Source: Zoogloea sp. 1C4
GTDB lineage: Bacteria; Pseudomonadota; Gammaproteobacteria; Burkholderiales; Rhodocyclaceae
DNA: 64,000 nt
Assembly: GCF_009469605.1 (NCBI RefSeq)
Contig: NZ_SSXU01000007.1
Coordinates: forward strand, 62,001-126,000
Reading direction: 5' to 3'
The position numbers were made by a program, and so were the translations under genes. Below the pieces are notes generated by a model. That model worked only from the letters and a program-made list of their open reading frames with translations. It did no database searches and was not told the origin of the DNA. Position 1 is the first letter of the stretch, and every line of letters begins with the position of its first letter. Below, piece after piece: positions 9,165 through 19,061 of this stretch.

Positions 9165-9661
9165 ATGTCTATTTACTGCAAACATATCATATTTTGCTAT
9201 CGGCTCTGTAGGCATCTAGACAAAATTCATGCCGATAGTGTGATCTGCCGAAAAGTCCTAAGAGTGATAATTTTCATGCTCTATTTTTCTATGGATCTTT
9301 GGCAAAAATCTTGTATGGAGCTTTCTTGCCCTACAAAGCCACTATCGGTAATCGAGTTAATTTTGTGCACTCTTTGCATGGTATCTTTATATCTCAATCC
9401 GCGGTTATTGGAGACGATTGTATCATATTGCATCACGTAACCATTGGGTCTGATGTTCCGATCGATGGTCGATCTAATACTAGTAAGGCGCCGGTGATTG
9501 GTAATATAGTTTTTATTGGCTGCAATACTTCTATTATTGGTATGGTTGAGGTTGGCGATGATTCAAGGATTGGGGCAGGCGTTACTCTTGCTAACAAAAT
9601 AATAAAGCCCAAATCTACGGTCGTGAGTTCGTCCAATAGGGTTATTGTCAGAGATGAATAG
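9165..9661 (+). pseudogene. serine-acetyltransferase-like (left-handed beta-helix) gene with a -1 frameshift
   Basis: The N-terminal part (from ATG 9165) and the C-terminal part (AFLPYKATIG... then hexapeptide repeats such as AVIGDDCIILHHVTIGS and PVIGNIVFIGCNTSIIG) lie in different frames. Together they resemble a CysE-like O-acetyltransferase of about 165 residues. The switch maps to an A5 run at 9304-9308. One extra A would read W-Q-K-I-L-Y-G and join the halves exactly as family members read (typical form: IxYGxFIPYKAxIG). The cause may be a genuine loss-of-function deletion, slippage at the A-tract, or a sequencing error. If active, the product would O-acetylate a sugar. Its 3' end overlaps the next glycosyltransferase by 8 bases. 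Confidence 0.7.
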
Positions 9662-10760
9662 CATTAATCGTAAGAACAAGACAGTCGTTCAGTGTATTGC
9701 CAGCTTGGGTGGAGGAGGCGCTGAACGGCAGGTCGTAATTCTTTGCAATGAGCTTGCCAAATTGGGGTGGACAGTGCACCTCGTTGTGCTTGAGTATGGG
9801 CAGAATCTTGCGAGTCTTGATCGGGAACACGTGACGCTCCATAGGCTGATTGTGTCCAGTAACTATGATTTGTCGATGGTAAGTAGAATTCGGAAGATCA
9901 TATTAGATGTCAATGCTGATGTAGTGCAGACCTGGCTGCCATTAATGGATATCGCAGGAGGCATTGCGGCACTGACAACTCGTCGACCATGGATTCTCAC
10001 TGAGCGGACATCGCAAAGCGCATATTCGAAGAGTAATGCCCGGATTTTTGTAAGGCGAATTTTGGGTCGCTTTGCGAATGCAATCGTAGCAAACTCCAGT
10101 GGTGGCATTGCCTATTGGAATGTTGTCCCTAGGCTGGTTGAGCGGTGTAAGGTAATTCCGAATGCAATACCGTTCGACAAGATCGAAGAGGCGCCTCCAG
10201 AAGACGACGGCTTGTTCCGTCGGTCGGATGATTGTAAATTGATTTTATATGTTGGAAGACTTATCCCTTCAAAGAATCTACATAACCTGCTGACGGCGTT
10301 TTCGCGTGTGCTAGAACAAGACAACAGTGTTTTGATCTTGTGTGGTGAAGGGCCGGAAAAGCCCGCACTAGAGTCTTTAGCGAAAGATTTGAAAATTTTC
10401 GAGCGCGTTCGTTTCTTGGGCTATGTGAGTAACGCATATGGATGGATGAAGTCTGCTGATGTTCTTGTAATGCCTAGCAGGTACGAAGGAATGCCGAACT
10501 CACTTATTGAAGCGGCCGCTGTTGGTTGCAGAATCTGCCTTTCCGATATTGATGCCCATCGCGAAATTCTCGGTCCAAAATCAGGTTATTTCTTTGACTG
10601 TGATGATGTTATAGGGATGTCGGCTGCACTTCACGCGGCACTGCAAGATACAACACATAATGTATCTATAGTAGATAATGCAAAAAAAGATGTGGCCATG
10701 CTCAGCGCTCCCGAAGTTGGTAAAAGATACGAAGAACTTCTTTCAAAAGTTAGCACCTGA
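9654..10760 (+). CDS. family 4 glycosyltransferase
   Basis: The 368-residue protein has a GT-B fold. The N-terminal domain begins ASLGGGGAERQ (typical nucleotide-sugar GT4 loop). The C-terminal domain has LILYVGRLIPSKN near residue 200 and the EX7E motif in RYEGMPNSLIEAAAVG (about 279-294). It is predicted to add one sugar to the lipid-linked repeat unit at the cytoplasmic membrane face. The donor cannot be told from sequence. ATG 9654 overlaps the end of the acetyltransferase-like gene by 8 bases. Composition is AT-rich like the rest of the insert. Confidence 0.85.
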   Translation: MNSINRKNKTVVQCIASLGGGGAERQVVILCNELAKLGWTVHLVVLEYGQNLASLDREHVTLHRLIVSSNYDLSMVSRIRKIILDVNADVVQTWLPLMDIAGGIAALTTRRPWILTERTSQSAYSKSNARIFVRRILGRFANAIVANSSGGIAYWNVVPRLVERCKVIPNAIPFDKIEEAPPEDDGLFRRSDDCKLILYVGRLIPSKNLHNLLTAFSRVLEQDNSVLILCGEGPEKPALESLAKDLKIFERVRFLGYVSNAYGWMKSADVLVMPSRYEGMPNSLIEAAAVGCRICLSDIDAHREILGPKSGYFFDCDDVIGMSAALHAALQDTTHNVSIVDNAKKDVAMLSAPEVGKRYEELLSKVST

Positions 10761-10782
10761 TATAACTGGGTAGGTACTGAAA

Positions 10783-12096
10783 ATGAATGCCGACTCAAGA
10801 TCCGTGAAGCCGTTTGTTCTGTTTTTTCTCTTGTTGAGTTTTTTTGGACCATACTACCCTGGTACGAGCTTTCGTCTCGATCAGATCATCGGTTGGATTT
10901 ATATTTGTGCATTATTCGTACTTCCACTATTTGCGGGTGGTGTATTTAGAATTGAAAGACAGTACGAGACTAAAGTCTTTGCTTTAGGTGTTGGAATGCT
11001 TTTGTTTGTTTTGTTCAGAATATTCGTTGATCTATCAAATCTAAGTGGAGCCTTGCAATTGGCTAACCAGTTTTCATTAATTGTATTCGGCTGCGCCCTT
11101 TATTATTTTCATCGGGTTTATCTGTCTATTGAATGGCGTTCGTTCGTTATTGCTTTCTTGTTGGTCTCTATTTTTATCAACGCGTATGCAATTTATCAGT
11201 TTGCAGACACTGATTCGCCATTTGTCACTCTAGTCTTTGATTATTATGGCGGTAAAGAAGAGGGGCGCTATGAGGATTTCAGAACGCTAGCAGAATTGAG
11301 TGTTCGAGGTGGAGGGAGGTTTACGTCAATTTTTTCGGGCATGCATTCCTTGGGTATTTACAATCTACTTACCTTGTCGGTTTGCGTCGGAGCTGCCGTA
11401 TCAAAAAAAGAATTTCCGCGTCATTTTTATATCGTCACCTTCGCGTTGGCACTTTCCATTGTTGGCGGTGTTCTTTCGACGAGCAAAACATACTATTTTG
11501 GCGCACTAATTATTTTGATAATTAATTTTGCAACTGTTGGTTTGAAGCTTACAAAATTTCATTTGTATGCTTTTCTTGTCATTGGCGCAGCCGCTTTTTT
11601 AGTCATATTTCTAGCCGAAGACCTGCCGATGGTGTCAAGACCGTTCTTGCTCCTTTTTGGCGACAGCGGGCACGGTGTTTCTGACATTTTTTCTAGTCGA
11701 TTTGGTGCGTCTGACACTACAGGCTATTTTGATAATGTAGTTGATGTAACAAGTCAATTCTCGACGTGGGTTCTTGGATTCGGTGATCAAGCATTTGATT
11801 ACAAATATGCGGATTTCGAATATCGGCAGATATTGCTGGTGGGTGGAGCGGGGTTGTTGATGCTGTTTTATGGATTTTGTGTCTACATCACATATTTAAA
11901 TTATTTGTCTATCAGAACGGGAAGTCCGTTTTCGCGTCCTTTTTTGGGTTTGTCTATTGCATTCCTAATCGCTGGAGTCGGTATGCCCGTTCATTTACAG
12001 GCGCGGATAATACCGTTGTGGGTTCTGCTTAATCTTCTTCTTGCTTCCCCAGTTTCAATGGCTCTAAAGAAGACAAATTCAACTCTGAGAGGTTAG
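10783..12096 (+). CDS. wzy: candidate O-antigen/capsule polymerase (Wzy-like)
   Basis: The 437-residue polytopic membrane protein has about 10-12 hydrophobic segments. It has a large hydrophilic loop (about residues 285-345, containing SSRFGASDTTGY) flanked by membrane spans. This is the layout of Wzy/O-antigen ligase-like proteins. The short STSKTYYFG element near residue 232 resembles the conserved Ser/Arg region of the Wzy_C family. It is the only such protein in the locus, so it is the best Wzy candidate. The ATG at 10783 follows the preceding stop by 22 bases. The assignment rests on topology and context. Confidence 0.72.
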   Translation: MNADSRSVKPFVLFFLLLSFFGPYYPGTSFRLDQIIGWIYICALFVLPLFAGGVFRIERQYETKVFALGVGMLLFVLFRIFVDLSNLSGALQLANQFSLIVFGCALYYFHRVYLSIEWRSFVIAFLLVSIFINAYAIYQFADTDSPFVTLVFDYYGGKEEGRYEDFRTLAELSVRGGGRFTSIFSGMHSLGIYNLLTLSVCVGAAVSKKEFPRHFYIVTFALALSIVGGVLSTSKTYYFGALIILIINFATVGLKLTKFHLYAFLVIGAAAFLVIFLAEDLPMVSRPFLLLFGDSGHGVSDIFSSRFGASDTTGYFDNVVDVTSQFSTWVLGFGDQAFDYKYADFEYRQILLVGGAGLLMLFYGFCVYITYLNYLSIRTGSPFSRPFLGLSIAFLIAGVGMPVHLQARIIPLWVLLNLLLASPVSMALKKTNSTLRG

Positions 12097-12206
12097 TCGG
12101 AGGTAATTTGTCATAGATCATTTTAATTTGATCTGAAATTTGCTGTCCGCTTTTTGGGATGAAAGCGCTTATTTAGTTATTATCATCGTTTTCTAGAAAG
12201 ATTTGA

Positions 12207-13373
12207 ATGGACTTGAAATCTATCAATGTTGGTGTTGATGCCACCAATCTTAGACGGGGTGGGGGAGTTACCCATATTGTCGAGCTGTTATCTGCTCTGG
12301 ATGGAAAGCCTTCAGGTGTTAACAAAGTCGTTGTATTTTGCGGTAGCCAGTTAGCCAAGAAATTGCCGACCAACAATTGGATTGACATAATAACTCCGGC
12401 TGCGCTCGATAGAGGTTTTCTGCATCGACTTATTTGGCAGAAAACACAACTGTCAAAATCAGTGAAGAAAGCTGGCTGTAATGTTCTTTTTGTTCCTGGG
12501 GGCGTTTTTTCTACGTCATTCAGTCCAGTCGTAACTATGAGTAGAAACTTGCTGCCATTCGAGTTTCGAGAGCTTAGCCGTTATGGTGTTTCGTGGATGG
12601 CTGTTAAGTTGCTGTTGCTACGTCTTTTACAGTCTAGGAGTATTCGGAAGGCGAATGGAGTAATCTTTTTGACCGAATATGCTCGCAAAACTGTTGGTGC
12701 TGTAGTGAAATCGATGGATGGAATGGTGGAAATTATTCCTCACGGGATGAATTCACGGTTTGATTTTTCGCCGAAATCTCAATTTAATGTTGAAAACTAT
12801 TCTGATAGAAGTCCATATAAAATTATCTATGTTTCGATTGTAGAGCCTTATAAGCATCAATGGAATGTGGTGGAGGCTGTGGCAAGAATACGGCAAGAAG
12901 GAATCCCCGTATTCCTCGATCTCGTTGGGCCAGCTTATAGTCCGTCGCTTCAGAAACTTAATAGGGTAATTGAAGAATTAGATCCGGCGGGTGAGTGGGT
13001 TAAGTATCACGGTGCCGTTGATTATAATGAGTTGAATCAATTTTATGCGAATGCGGATTTGGGTGTCTTTGCTTCAAGTTGTGAAAACATGCCAAATATT
13101 CTCGTTGAAACAATGGCTTCAGGATTGCCTGTCGCCTGCTCGAACAGGGGGCCGATGCGAGAGATCTTGGGTGATTCGGGGCTTTATTTCGATCCAGAGA
13201 ATATTTCTGATATTACATCGTGCCTACGCACATATCTGTGTGACGCTGAATTGAGAGCCGAGAAGGCCAAGTCGAGTTATCAGGACTCTAAACGGTATTC
13301 ATGGGAGCTTTGCGCCAAACGTACTTTTCAATTTTTATGTAAAGTAACCGAATCACGTGGGAATAAAGGTTGA
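12207..13373 (+). CDS. family 4 glycosyltransferase
   Basis: The 388-residue GT-B protein begins VGVDATNLRRGGGVTHI, a common opening of mannosyl/rhamnosyl-type GT4 enzymes. It has YVSIVEPYKHQW near 208-219 in the nucleotide-binding domain and an EX7E motif in SCENMPNILVETMASG (about 290-305). It follows a 110-bp gap after wzy that contains only AT-rich sequence and a small GATCA/TGATC inverted repeat. Its stop TGA overlaps the next start (TGATG). It probably transfers one repeat-unit sugar; donor and acceptor are unknown. Confidence 0.85.
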   Translation: MDLKSINVGVDATNLRRGGGVTHIVELLSALDGKPSGVNKVVVFCGSQLAKKLPTNNWIDIITPAALDRGFLHRLIWQKTQLSKSVKKAGCNVLFVPGGVFSTSFSPVVTMSRNLLPFEFRELSRYGVSWMAVKLLLLRLLQSRSIRKANGVIFLTEYARKTVGAVVKSMDGMVEIIPHGMNSRFDFSPKSQFNVENYSDRSPYKIIYVSIVEPYKHQWNVVEAVARIRQEGIPVFLDLVGPAYSPSLQKLNRVIEELDPAGEWVKYHGAVDYNELNQFYANADLGVFASSCENMPNILVETMASGLPVACSNRGPMREILGDSGLYFDPENISDITSCLRTYLCDAELRAEKAKSSYQDSKRYSWELCAKRTFQFLCKVTESRGNKG

Positions 13374-14263
13374 TGATGACTAAGGGTATTAGGGTACTTG
13401 TTCTTGGTGCCACGGGCATGCTCGGAAATGCGGTTTTACGTTGTTTTTCTGAGTTAAGTGGCTGTGTTGTTTTTGGAACCTCGCGGTCAGATCGAGTTTC
13501 GTCGTTTTTAGATGCAGATCTTAGGAATTATATTATAACGAGCATTGATGTCAGTAAGTTTGATGATATTTGCCGTGCTTTCGATGTGGCTAAGCCGACA
13601 GTGGTTATCAACTGTATTGGGCTTGTCAAACAGCTTGACGCATCAGAGGATGTTCTGACGGCAGTTCCACTTAATGCCTTGTTGCCGCATCAGTTGGCGC
13701 GTTTGTGTTCTATGGTTGGTGCACGGCTTGTTCATATCAGTACCGACTGTGTTTTTTCCGGCGCGGCTGGTTCGTATTGCGAAACTGACTTTCCTGATGC
13801 GAATGATGTTTATGGGCGTACTAAGTTTTTGGGAGAGGTTGATTATCCCAATGCAATTACATTACGCACTTCGATAATCGGTCGGGAGCTTTCAGGAAGC
13901 CGTAGCCTTTTGTGTTGGTTTTTGTCTCAAAAAGGCCGGGTTAATGGGTACACAGAGGCAGTTTTTTCAGGTTTGCCTACGGATGAGTTGGCGAGGGTGA
14001 TTCGTGATGTTGTACTCCCTAGGGCTGATTTGCGCGGTTTATTTCATGTCGCTGCGAAGCCAATCGACAAATATACGCTTTTGAAGCTTGTTGCAGATGT
14101 TTTTAAATTGAGTGTGGAAATTGTTCCTAACTCGGATGTAAAGGTCGATCGCTCATTGAGTGCGGATAAGTTTAAGGCGATTACTGGTTATGTTGCACCG
14201 GATTGGTCTGTATTAATTAAAAATATGTATGAAAGACAGTGGTCGGGAGGTTTTCATGTTTAA
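13373..14263 (+). CDS. RmlD-like SDR reductase (predicted UDP-4-keto-6-deoxy-L-HexNAc reductase)
   Basis: About 296 residues. It has the Rossmann motif GATGMLG (about residues 12-18), STDCVFSG near 124 and YGRTKFLGE (catalytic Tyr/Lys) near 145-153. These are the features of the dTDP-4-dehydrorhamnose reductase (RmlD) family. It lies immediately before FnlA- and FnlC-type enzymes, with 8-base overlaps. In UDP-L-FucNAc pathways the middle enzyme is the larger, cupin-bearing CapF/FnlB. An RmlD-type protein in this position instead resembles WbvR of the UDP-L-RhaNAc/UDP-L-QuiNAc route in Vibrio cholerae O37. ATG 13376 is an alternative start. It is the last gene with AT-rich composition. Confidence 0.75.
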   Translation: MMTKGIRVLVLGATGMLGNAVLRCFSELSGCVVFGTSRSDRVSSFLDADLRNYIITSIDVSKFDDICRAFDVAKPTVVINCIGLVKQLDASEDVLTAVPLNALLPHQLARLCSMVGARLVHISTDCVFSGAAGSYCETDFPDANDVYGRTKFLGEVDYPNAITLRTSIIGRELSGSRSLLCWFLSQKGRVNGYTEAVFSGLPTDELARVIRDVVLPRADLRGLFHVAAKPIDKYTLLKLVADVFKLSVEIVPNSDVKVDRSLSADKFKAITGYVAPDWSVLIKNMYERQWSGGFHV

Positions 14264-15266
14264 CGGTAAAGTTTTGATGATCACCGGTGGTACCGGCTCA
14301 TTTGGTAGTGCGGTGCTTAACCGCTTCCTTAAGACGGACGTTCGTGAGATTCGCATCTTCAGCCGTGATGAGAAGAAGCAGGAAGATATGCGGATTGCCT
14401 ACAATAATCCGAAGTTGAAGTTTTATATTGGAGATGTTCGCAACTACGATAGTATTTTTGAGGCGACCAAGGGGGTGGATTATATTTTCCACGCAGCAGC
14501 TTTGAAGCAGGTGCCTTCTTGCGAGTTTTACCCAATGGAGGCGGTGCGCACAAATGTCTTGGGTGCCGAGAACGTATTGAATGCTGCGGTGGCAAATTGC
14601 GTGAAGCGTGTTGTTGTGCTGAGTACAGACAAAGCCGTTTACCCGATCAATGCCATGGGATTGTCCAAGGCAATGATGGAGAAGTTGATGGTTGCCAAGT
14701 CCCGCATGCGGGGCGAGGGTGAGACGGTAATGTGCGCGACGCGCTACGGGAACGTGATGGCATCCCGCGGTTCAGTTATCCCCCTGTTCATCTCGCAGAT
14801 CAAGGATGGCAAGCCTCTTACGGTCACCGACCCGACGATGACCCGCTTCCTCATGTCGCTTGAGGACTCCGTGGATCTGGTGCTGCATGCTTTCGAGCAT
14901 GCAACGCAAGGTGATATCTTCATTCAGAAGGCGCCGGCATCGACAGTTGAGGACTTAGCAAAAGCGTTGAATGGGCTTTTCGGCAGCGAAGCCCCGGTCA
15001 AGATCATTGGTACTCGCCACGGCGAAAAGCTCTACGAATCACTTGTTTCCCGTGAGGAAATGGCCAAAGCTGAAGACATGGGGCGTTATTACCGGATCCC
15101 GGCCGATAATCGGGATCTCAACTACAACAAGTACTTCGTCGAGGGCGAAACCAAGATCTCGGAGTTCGATGATTACACCTCTCACAACACCGAACGGCTT
15201 GATGTCGATGGTGTGAAGAAGCTCCTGTTGACGCTGGCTTACATCCGGGAGGAGCTCGATGCTTAA
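14256..15266 (+). CDS. fnlA: UDP-GlcNAc 4,6-dehydratase/5-epimerase (FnlA/CapE/WbvB type)
   Basis: The 336-residue cytoplasmic SDR has TGGTGSFG at residues 10-17 and STDKAVYPINAMGLSK near 121-136. The usual YxxxK is MxxxK (MGLSK), the hallmark of the inverting FlaA1/CapE dehydratases. It converts UDP-GlcNAc to a UDP-4-keto-6-deoxy-L-hexosamine, the first step toward UDP-L-FucNAc or UDP-L-QuiNAc. ATG 14256 follows GGGAGG at an ideal distance. The upstream in-frame ATG 14229 lies inside the reductase gene and adds non-family residues. Composition shifts back to GC-rich within this gene. It overlaps both neighbours by 8 bases. Confidence 0.92.
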   Translation: MFNGKVLMITGGTGSFGSAVLNRFLKTDVREIRIFSRDEKKQEDMRIAYNNPKLKFYIGDVRNYDSIFEATKGVDYIFHAAALKQVPSCEFYPMEAVRTNVLGAENVLNAAVANCVKRVVVLSTDKAVYPINAMGLSKAMMEKLMVAKSRMRGEGETVMCATRYGNVMASRGSVIPLFISQIKDGKPLTVTDPTMTRFLMSLEDSVDLVLHAFEHATQGDIFIQKAPASTVEDLAKALNGLFGSEAPVKIIGTRHGEKLYESLVSREEMAKAEDMGRYYRIPADNRDLNYNKYFVEGETKISEFDDYTSHNTERLDVDGVKKLLLTLAYIREELDA

Positions 15267-16383
15267 GGTCATGACGATCGTCGGTACGCGTCCCGAGCTG
15301 ATCAAAATGAGCCGCGTGATTGCAGAACTTGACCGTCACACGGAGCATCTCGTGGTGCACACCGGGCAGAACTACGATTACGAACTTAATCAGGTTTTTT
15401 TCGAAGATCTCGGTATCCGCAAGCCGGATTATTTTTTGGAGGCTGCGGGCTTTAATGCTGCCCAGACGATTGCACAAGTCGTCGCCAAGAGCGACGAACT
15501 CTTCGAGGAGGAGAGGCCTGATGCCGTCATGCTTTATGGGGATACCAATTCGTGTCTGGCGATTCTCTCGGCGAAACGCCGCAAGATTCCGGTCTTTCAT
15601 ATGGAGGCTGGGAATCGTTGTTTCGACCAGCGCGTGCCTGAAGAACTGAATCGAAAGGTTCTGGATCATCTCTCGGATATCAACATGGTGCTCACCGAGC
15701 ACGCTCGGCGCTATCTGCTCGCCGAGGGGATCCGGCCTGAGACGATTATCAAAACGGGCTCTCATATGCGGGAGGTCCTCGATCATTACATGCCGAGGAT
15801 TCTCGAGTCGGATGTGTTGTCGAGGCTTGGCTTGAAGGCGGGTGAGTATTTCATCGTTAGCGCACACCGGGAAGAAAATGTTGACTCGCCGGAGGCTCTT
15901 GGCGATTTGCTCGATTCACTGAACGCCTTGGTGGAAGAATACGGCTTTCCGGTTATCGTTTCGACTCACCCGAGAACTCGGAATAGGCTCGCAGATATCG
16001 TGGATACGACACTCAGCGACAAAATCGTTTTCAGTAAGCCTTTCGGTTTTCACGACTACATCTACCTTCAGATGAAAGCCTGCTGTGTGTTGTCCGATAG
16101 CGGAACCATCACGGAAGAGGCGTCGTTACTCAATCTGCCGGCTGTTACTATCCGTAATGCTCACGAACGCCCTGAGGGCATGGACGTCGGCACTCTCGTC
16201 ATGAGTGGCCTGAAGCGTGAGCGCGTCCTGCAGGCTGTGAATACAGTGGTCACTCAGTTTGCCGAGGGGCAACCTTCTGTGCTGCCGGTGGCAGATTATG
16301 AGAATCCGCATGTGTCGACCCAAATTGTGCGGATTGTCTTGAGTTACGTTGACTACATCAACCGCACTGTCTGGTCCAAGTGA
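15259..16383 (+). CDS. fnlC: UDP-N-acetylhexosamine 2-epimerase (FnlC/WbvD type)
   Basis: The 374-residue protein starts with IVGTRPELIKMS, the signature of non-hydrolysing UDP-GlcNAc 2-epimerases (WecB fold). It has HTGQNYDYELN near residues 34-44, FHMEAGNRCFDQRVPEE near 114-130 and SDSGTITEEASLLN near 281-294. In the pathway it inverts C2 of the reduced UDP-6-deoxy-L-hexosamine to give the final L-sugar donor. GAGGAG precedes ATG 15259 and it overlaps fnlA by 8 bases. Its similarity is to the FnlC/WbjD branch by context, while WecB itself would make UDP-ManNAc. Confidence 0.9.
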   Translation: MLKVMTIVGTRPELIKMSRVIAELDRHTEHLVVHTGQNYDYELNQVFFEDLGIRKPDYFLEAAGFNAAQTIAQVVAKSDELFEEERPDAVMLYGDTNSCLAILSAKRRKIPVFHMEAGNRCFDQRVPEELNRKVLDHLSDINMVLTEHARRYLLAEGIRPETIIKTGSHMREVLDHYMPRILESDVLSRLGLKAGEYFIVSAHREENVDSPEALGDLLDSLNALVEEYGFPVIVSTHPRTRNRLADIVDTTLSDKIVFSKPFGFHDYIYLQMKACCVLSDSGTITEEASLLNLPAVTIRNAHERPEGMDVGTLVMSGLKRERVLQAVNTVVTQFAEGQPSVLPVADYENPHVSTQIVRIVLSYVDYINRTVWSK

Positions 16384-16390
16384 GGTCTTT

Positions 16391-17581
16391 GTGCGAATAG
16401 CATTGGTTGCGGATTCTTATCCGCCGCTCCGTACTTCGGGTGCCGTTCAACTTCGAGATCTGTCGCAGGAGTTCAAGCGGCAGGGGCATGATGTAAGTGT
16501 TCTTGTGCCGTCATCTGACCTGCAGACAAGTTGGGCGCTTGAAGATCTCGATGGGGTGCAGGTGCTCCGCGTGGCAGCGCTCCCGACCAAAGATATCGGC
16601 TACGTGCGGAGAACCCTTGGCGAGGTGATGCTTTCGACAATGATGCTTCGGGGCCTCCGCAGAAGCCCTTTGGCTAACGTCGTCTGGGACGCTGTTGTCT
16701 GGTATTCGCCTACGATTTTCTTGGGGCAGCTTGTAGGTGCTTTAAAGCGGCAGAGCGGGGCCAGAAGCTATCTGATCCTGCGTGATGTATTCCCTGAATG
16801 GGCTGTAGACATGGGGCTTCTTAAGAAAGGCCTCATATACAGCTTCTTCAAGTTCTTTGAGCGCTTGCAGTATTCCGTGGCGGATGTTATTGGCGTTCAG
16901 TCGTCTTCAAACTTGGGGTATCTCGCTGAGTGGGCCCAGCATCCGGGGCGGCGTCTTGAAGTACTGCAGAACTGGCTTGCGCCCGCCAGCGATGTGGGGT
17001 GTTCCATTTCTGTTAACGACGGACCTCTGGCGGGCAGGCGCATTGTTGCGTACGCTGGGAATATGGGGGTCGCACAAGGAATGGATATGGTCGTCAGCCT
17101 TGCTTCGAGGCTCAAGCACAGGAAAGACATTGGATTTGTGCTTGTGGGTCGGGGGAGTGACGTCGCACGCCTGAAAGCACTTGCCGCCGAGCAAGCACTC
17201 GATAACGTTGCTTTTCATGATGAGATTGATCCGAAGGAAATACCAGGCCTGCTTGCTCAAGTGCATGTGGGTTTGGTAATGCTCGATCCAAGGCACAAGA
17301 CGCATAACGTGCCGGGAAAGTTCATTACCTACATGCAAGCTGGTTTGCCAGTTCTTGCCCGGATCAATGAAGGTAACGACTTGGCCAAGCTCATCTCTGA
17401 GGAGCGGGTGGGGCAAGCCTACGTTGGTAGTTCACTTGATGATTTTTGCTCTGCCGCGGTTGCAGTCTGTGACGCGCAGGACAAGGATGAAATGGCGGTC
17501 CGTGCGCGTGCATTGTCAGACCGTCTCTATTCATCGAAGGCCGCTGTTCAGCAGATCGCAGCTGCATTGAGGGCCTTTTAA
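16391..17581 (+). CDS. wbuB: WbuB-type glycosyltransferase (6-deoxy-L-hexosamine transferase)
   Basis: The 396-residue GT4 protein begins VRIALVADSYPPLRTSGAV. It carries ILRDVFPEWAVDMGLLKKG near residues 134-152, the characteristic run of the WbuB family, and a C-terminal domain with YAGNMGVAQGMD. In E. coli O26 wbuB follows fnlA-fnlB-fnlC and is the predicted L-FucNAc transferase, which matches the order here. GTG 16391 follows GAGG at 5-8 bases, just past the fnlC stop. An in-frame ATG at 16349 would overlap fnlC by 35 bases and is less likely. The matching WbuC-type cupin lies 20 kb away at 37508. Confidence 0.87.
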   Translation: MRIALVADSYPPLRTSGAVQLRDLSQEFKRQGHDVSVLVPSSDLQTSWALEDLDGVQVLRVAALPTKDIGYVRRTLGEVMLSTMMLRGLRRSPLANVVWDAVVWYSPTIFLGQLVGALKRQSGARSYLILRDVFPEWAVDMGLLKKGLIYSFFKFFERLQYSVADVIGVQSSSNLGYLAEWAQHPGRRLEVLQNWLAPASDVGCSISVNDGPLAGRRIVAYAGNMGVAQGMDMVVSLASRLKHRKDIGFVLVGRGSDVARLKALAAEQALDNVAFHDEIDPKEIPGLLAQVHVGLVMLDPRHKTHNVPGKFITYMQAGLPVLARINEGNDLAKLISEERVGQAYVGSSLDDFCSAAVAVCDAQDKDEMAVRARALSDRLYSSKAAVQQIAAALRAF

Positions 17582-17611
17582 TTACTTTTTTGTATCTCTG
17601 GAGTTTTACGC

Positions 17612-18892
<1,281 letters not shown>

Positions 18893-18907
18893 TGATGTTC
18901 TAAGGGT

Positions 18908-18944
18908 GCAGAAGGGCAGCCTGTGGGCTGCCTTTCTGCTTTTT
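18908..18944 (+). terminator. intrinsic terminator after tviB
   Basis: A 14-bp stem (arms 18908-18921 and 18926-18939, one G-T pair) with a TGTG loop is followed by five T. It starts 16 bases after the tviB stop and closes the polysaccharide operon. Confidence 0.9.
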
Positions 18945-19061
18945 GGAACTGGCACGAATTGGTTGAGTTCGTGAGGCAACGGTTGCCTCACGGCGTGAAT
19001 CGCAAGTACGCGCGCCCTGCCTTTTGGGGGCGTTTCGAAGGCGGTCATCCCAGGCAGGGTT

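Larger units (their letters stand above)
4566..14255. other. AT-rich, serotype-specific insert of the polysaccharide locus
   Basis: From just after wzc to the start of the fnlA-like gene the sequence is visibly richer in A and T, with many TTT/AAA runs and codons ending in A or T. The flanking wzb-wza-wzc and tviB genes are GC-rich with C/G third positions. The block carries the Wzx, Wzy and glycosyltransferase genes that normally define polysaccharide type. This composition contrast is the usual sign of horizontal acquisition at such loci. I judged it by eye; no GC value was computed. Confidence 0.8.

Noticed and set aside
9304-9308. Programmed -1 frameshift in the acetyltransferase-like gene
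   Set aside because: There is no typical X-XXY-YYZ slippery heptamer and no obvious downstream pseudoknot. A plain one-base deletion explains the data.
9159-9440. An independent 93-residue protein upstream of the glycosyltransferase
   Set aside because: Its first half is the N-terminus of the acetyltransferase-like gene and its second half is out-of-frame sequence after the A5 run.
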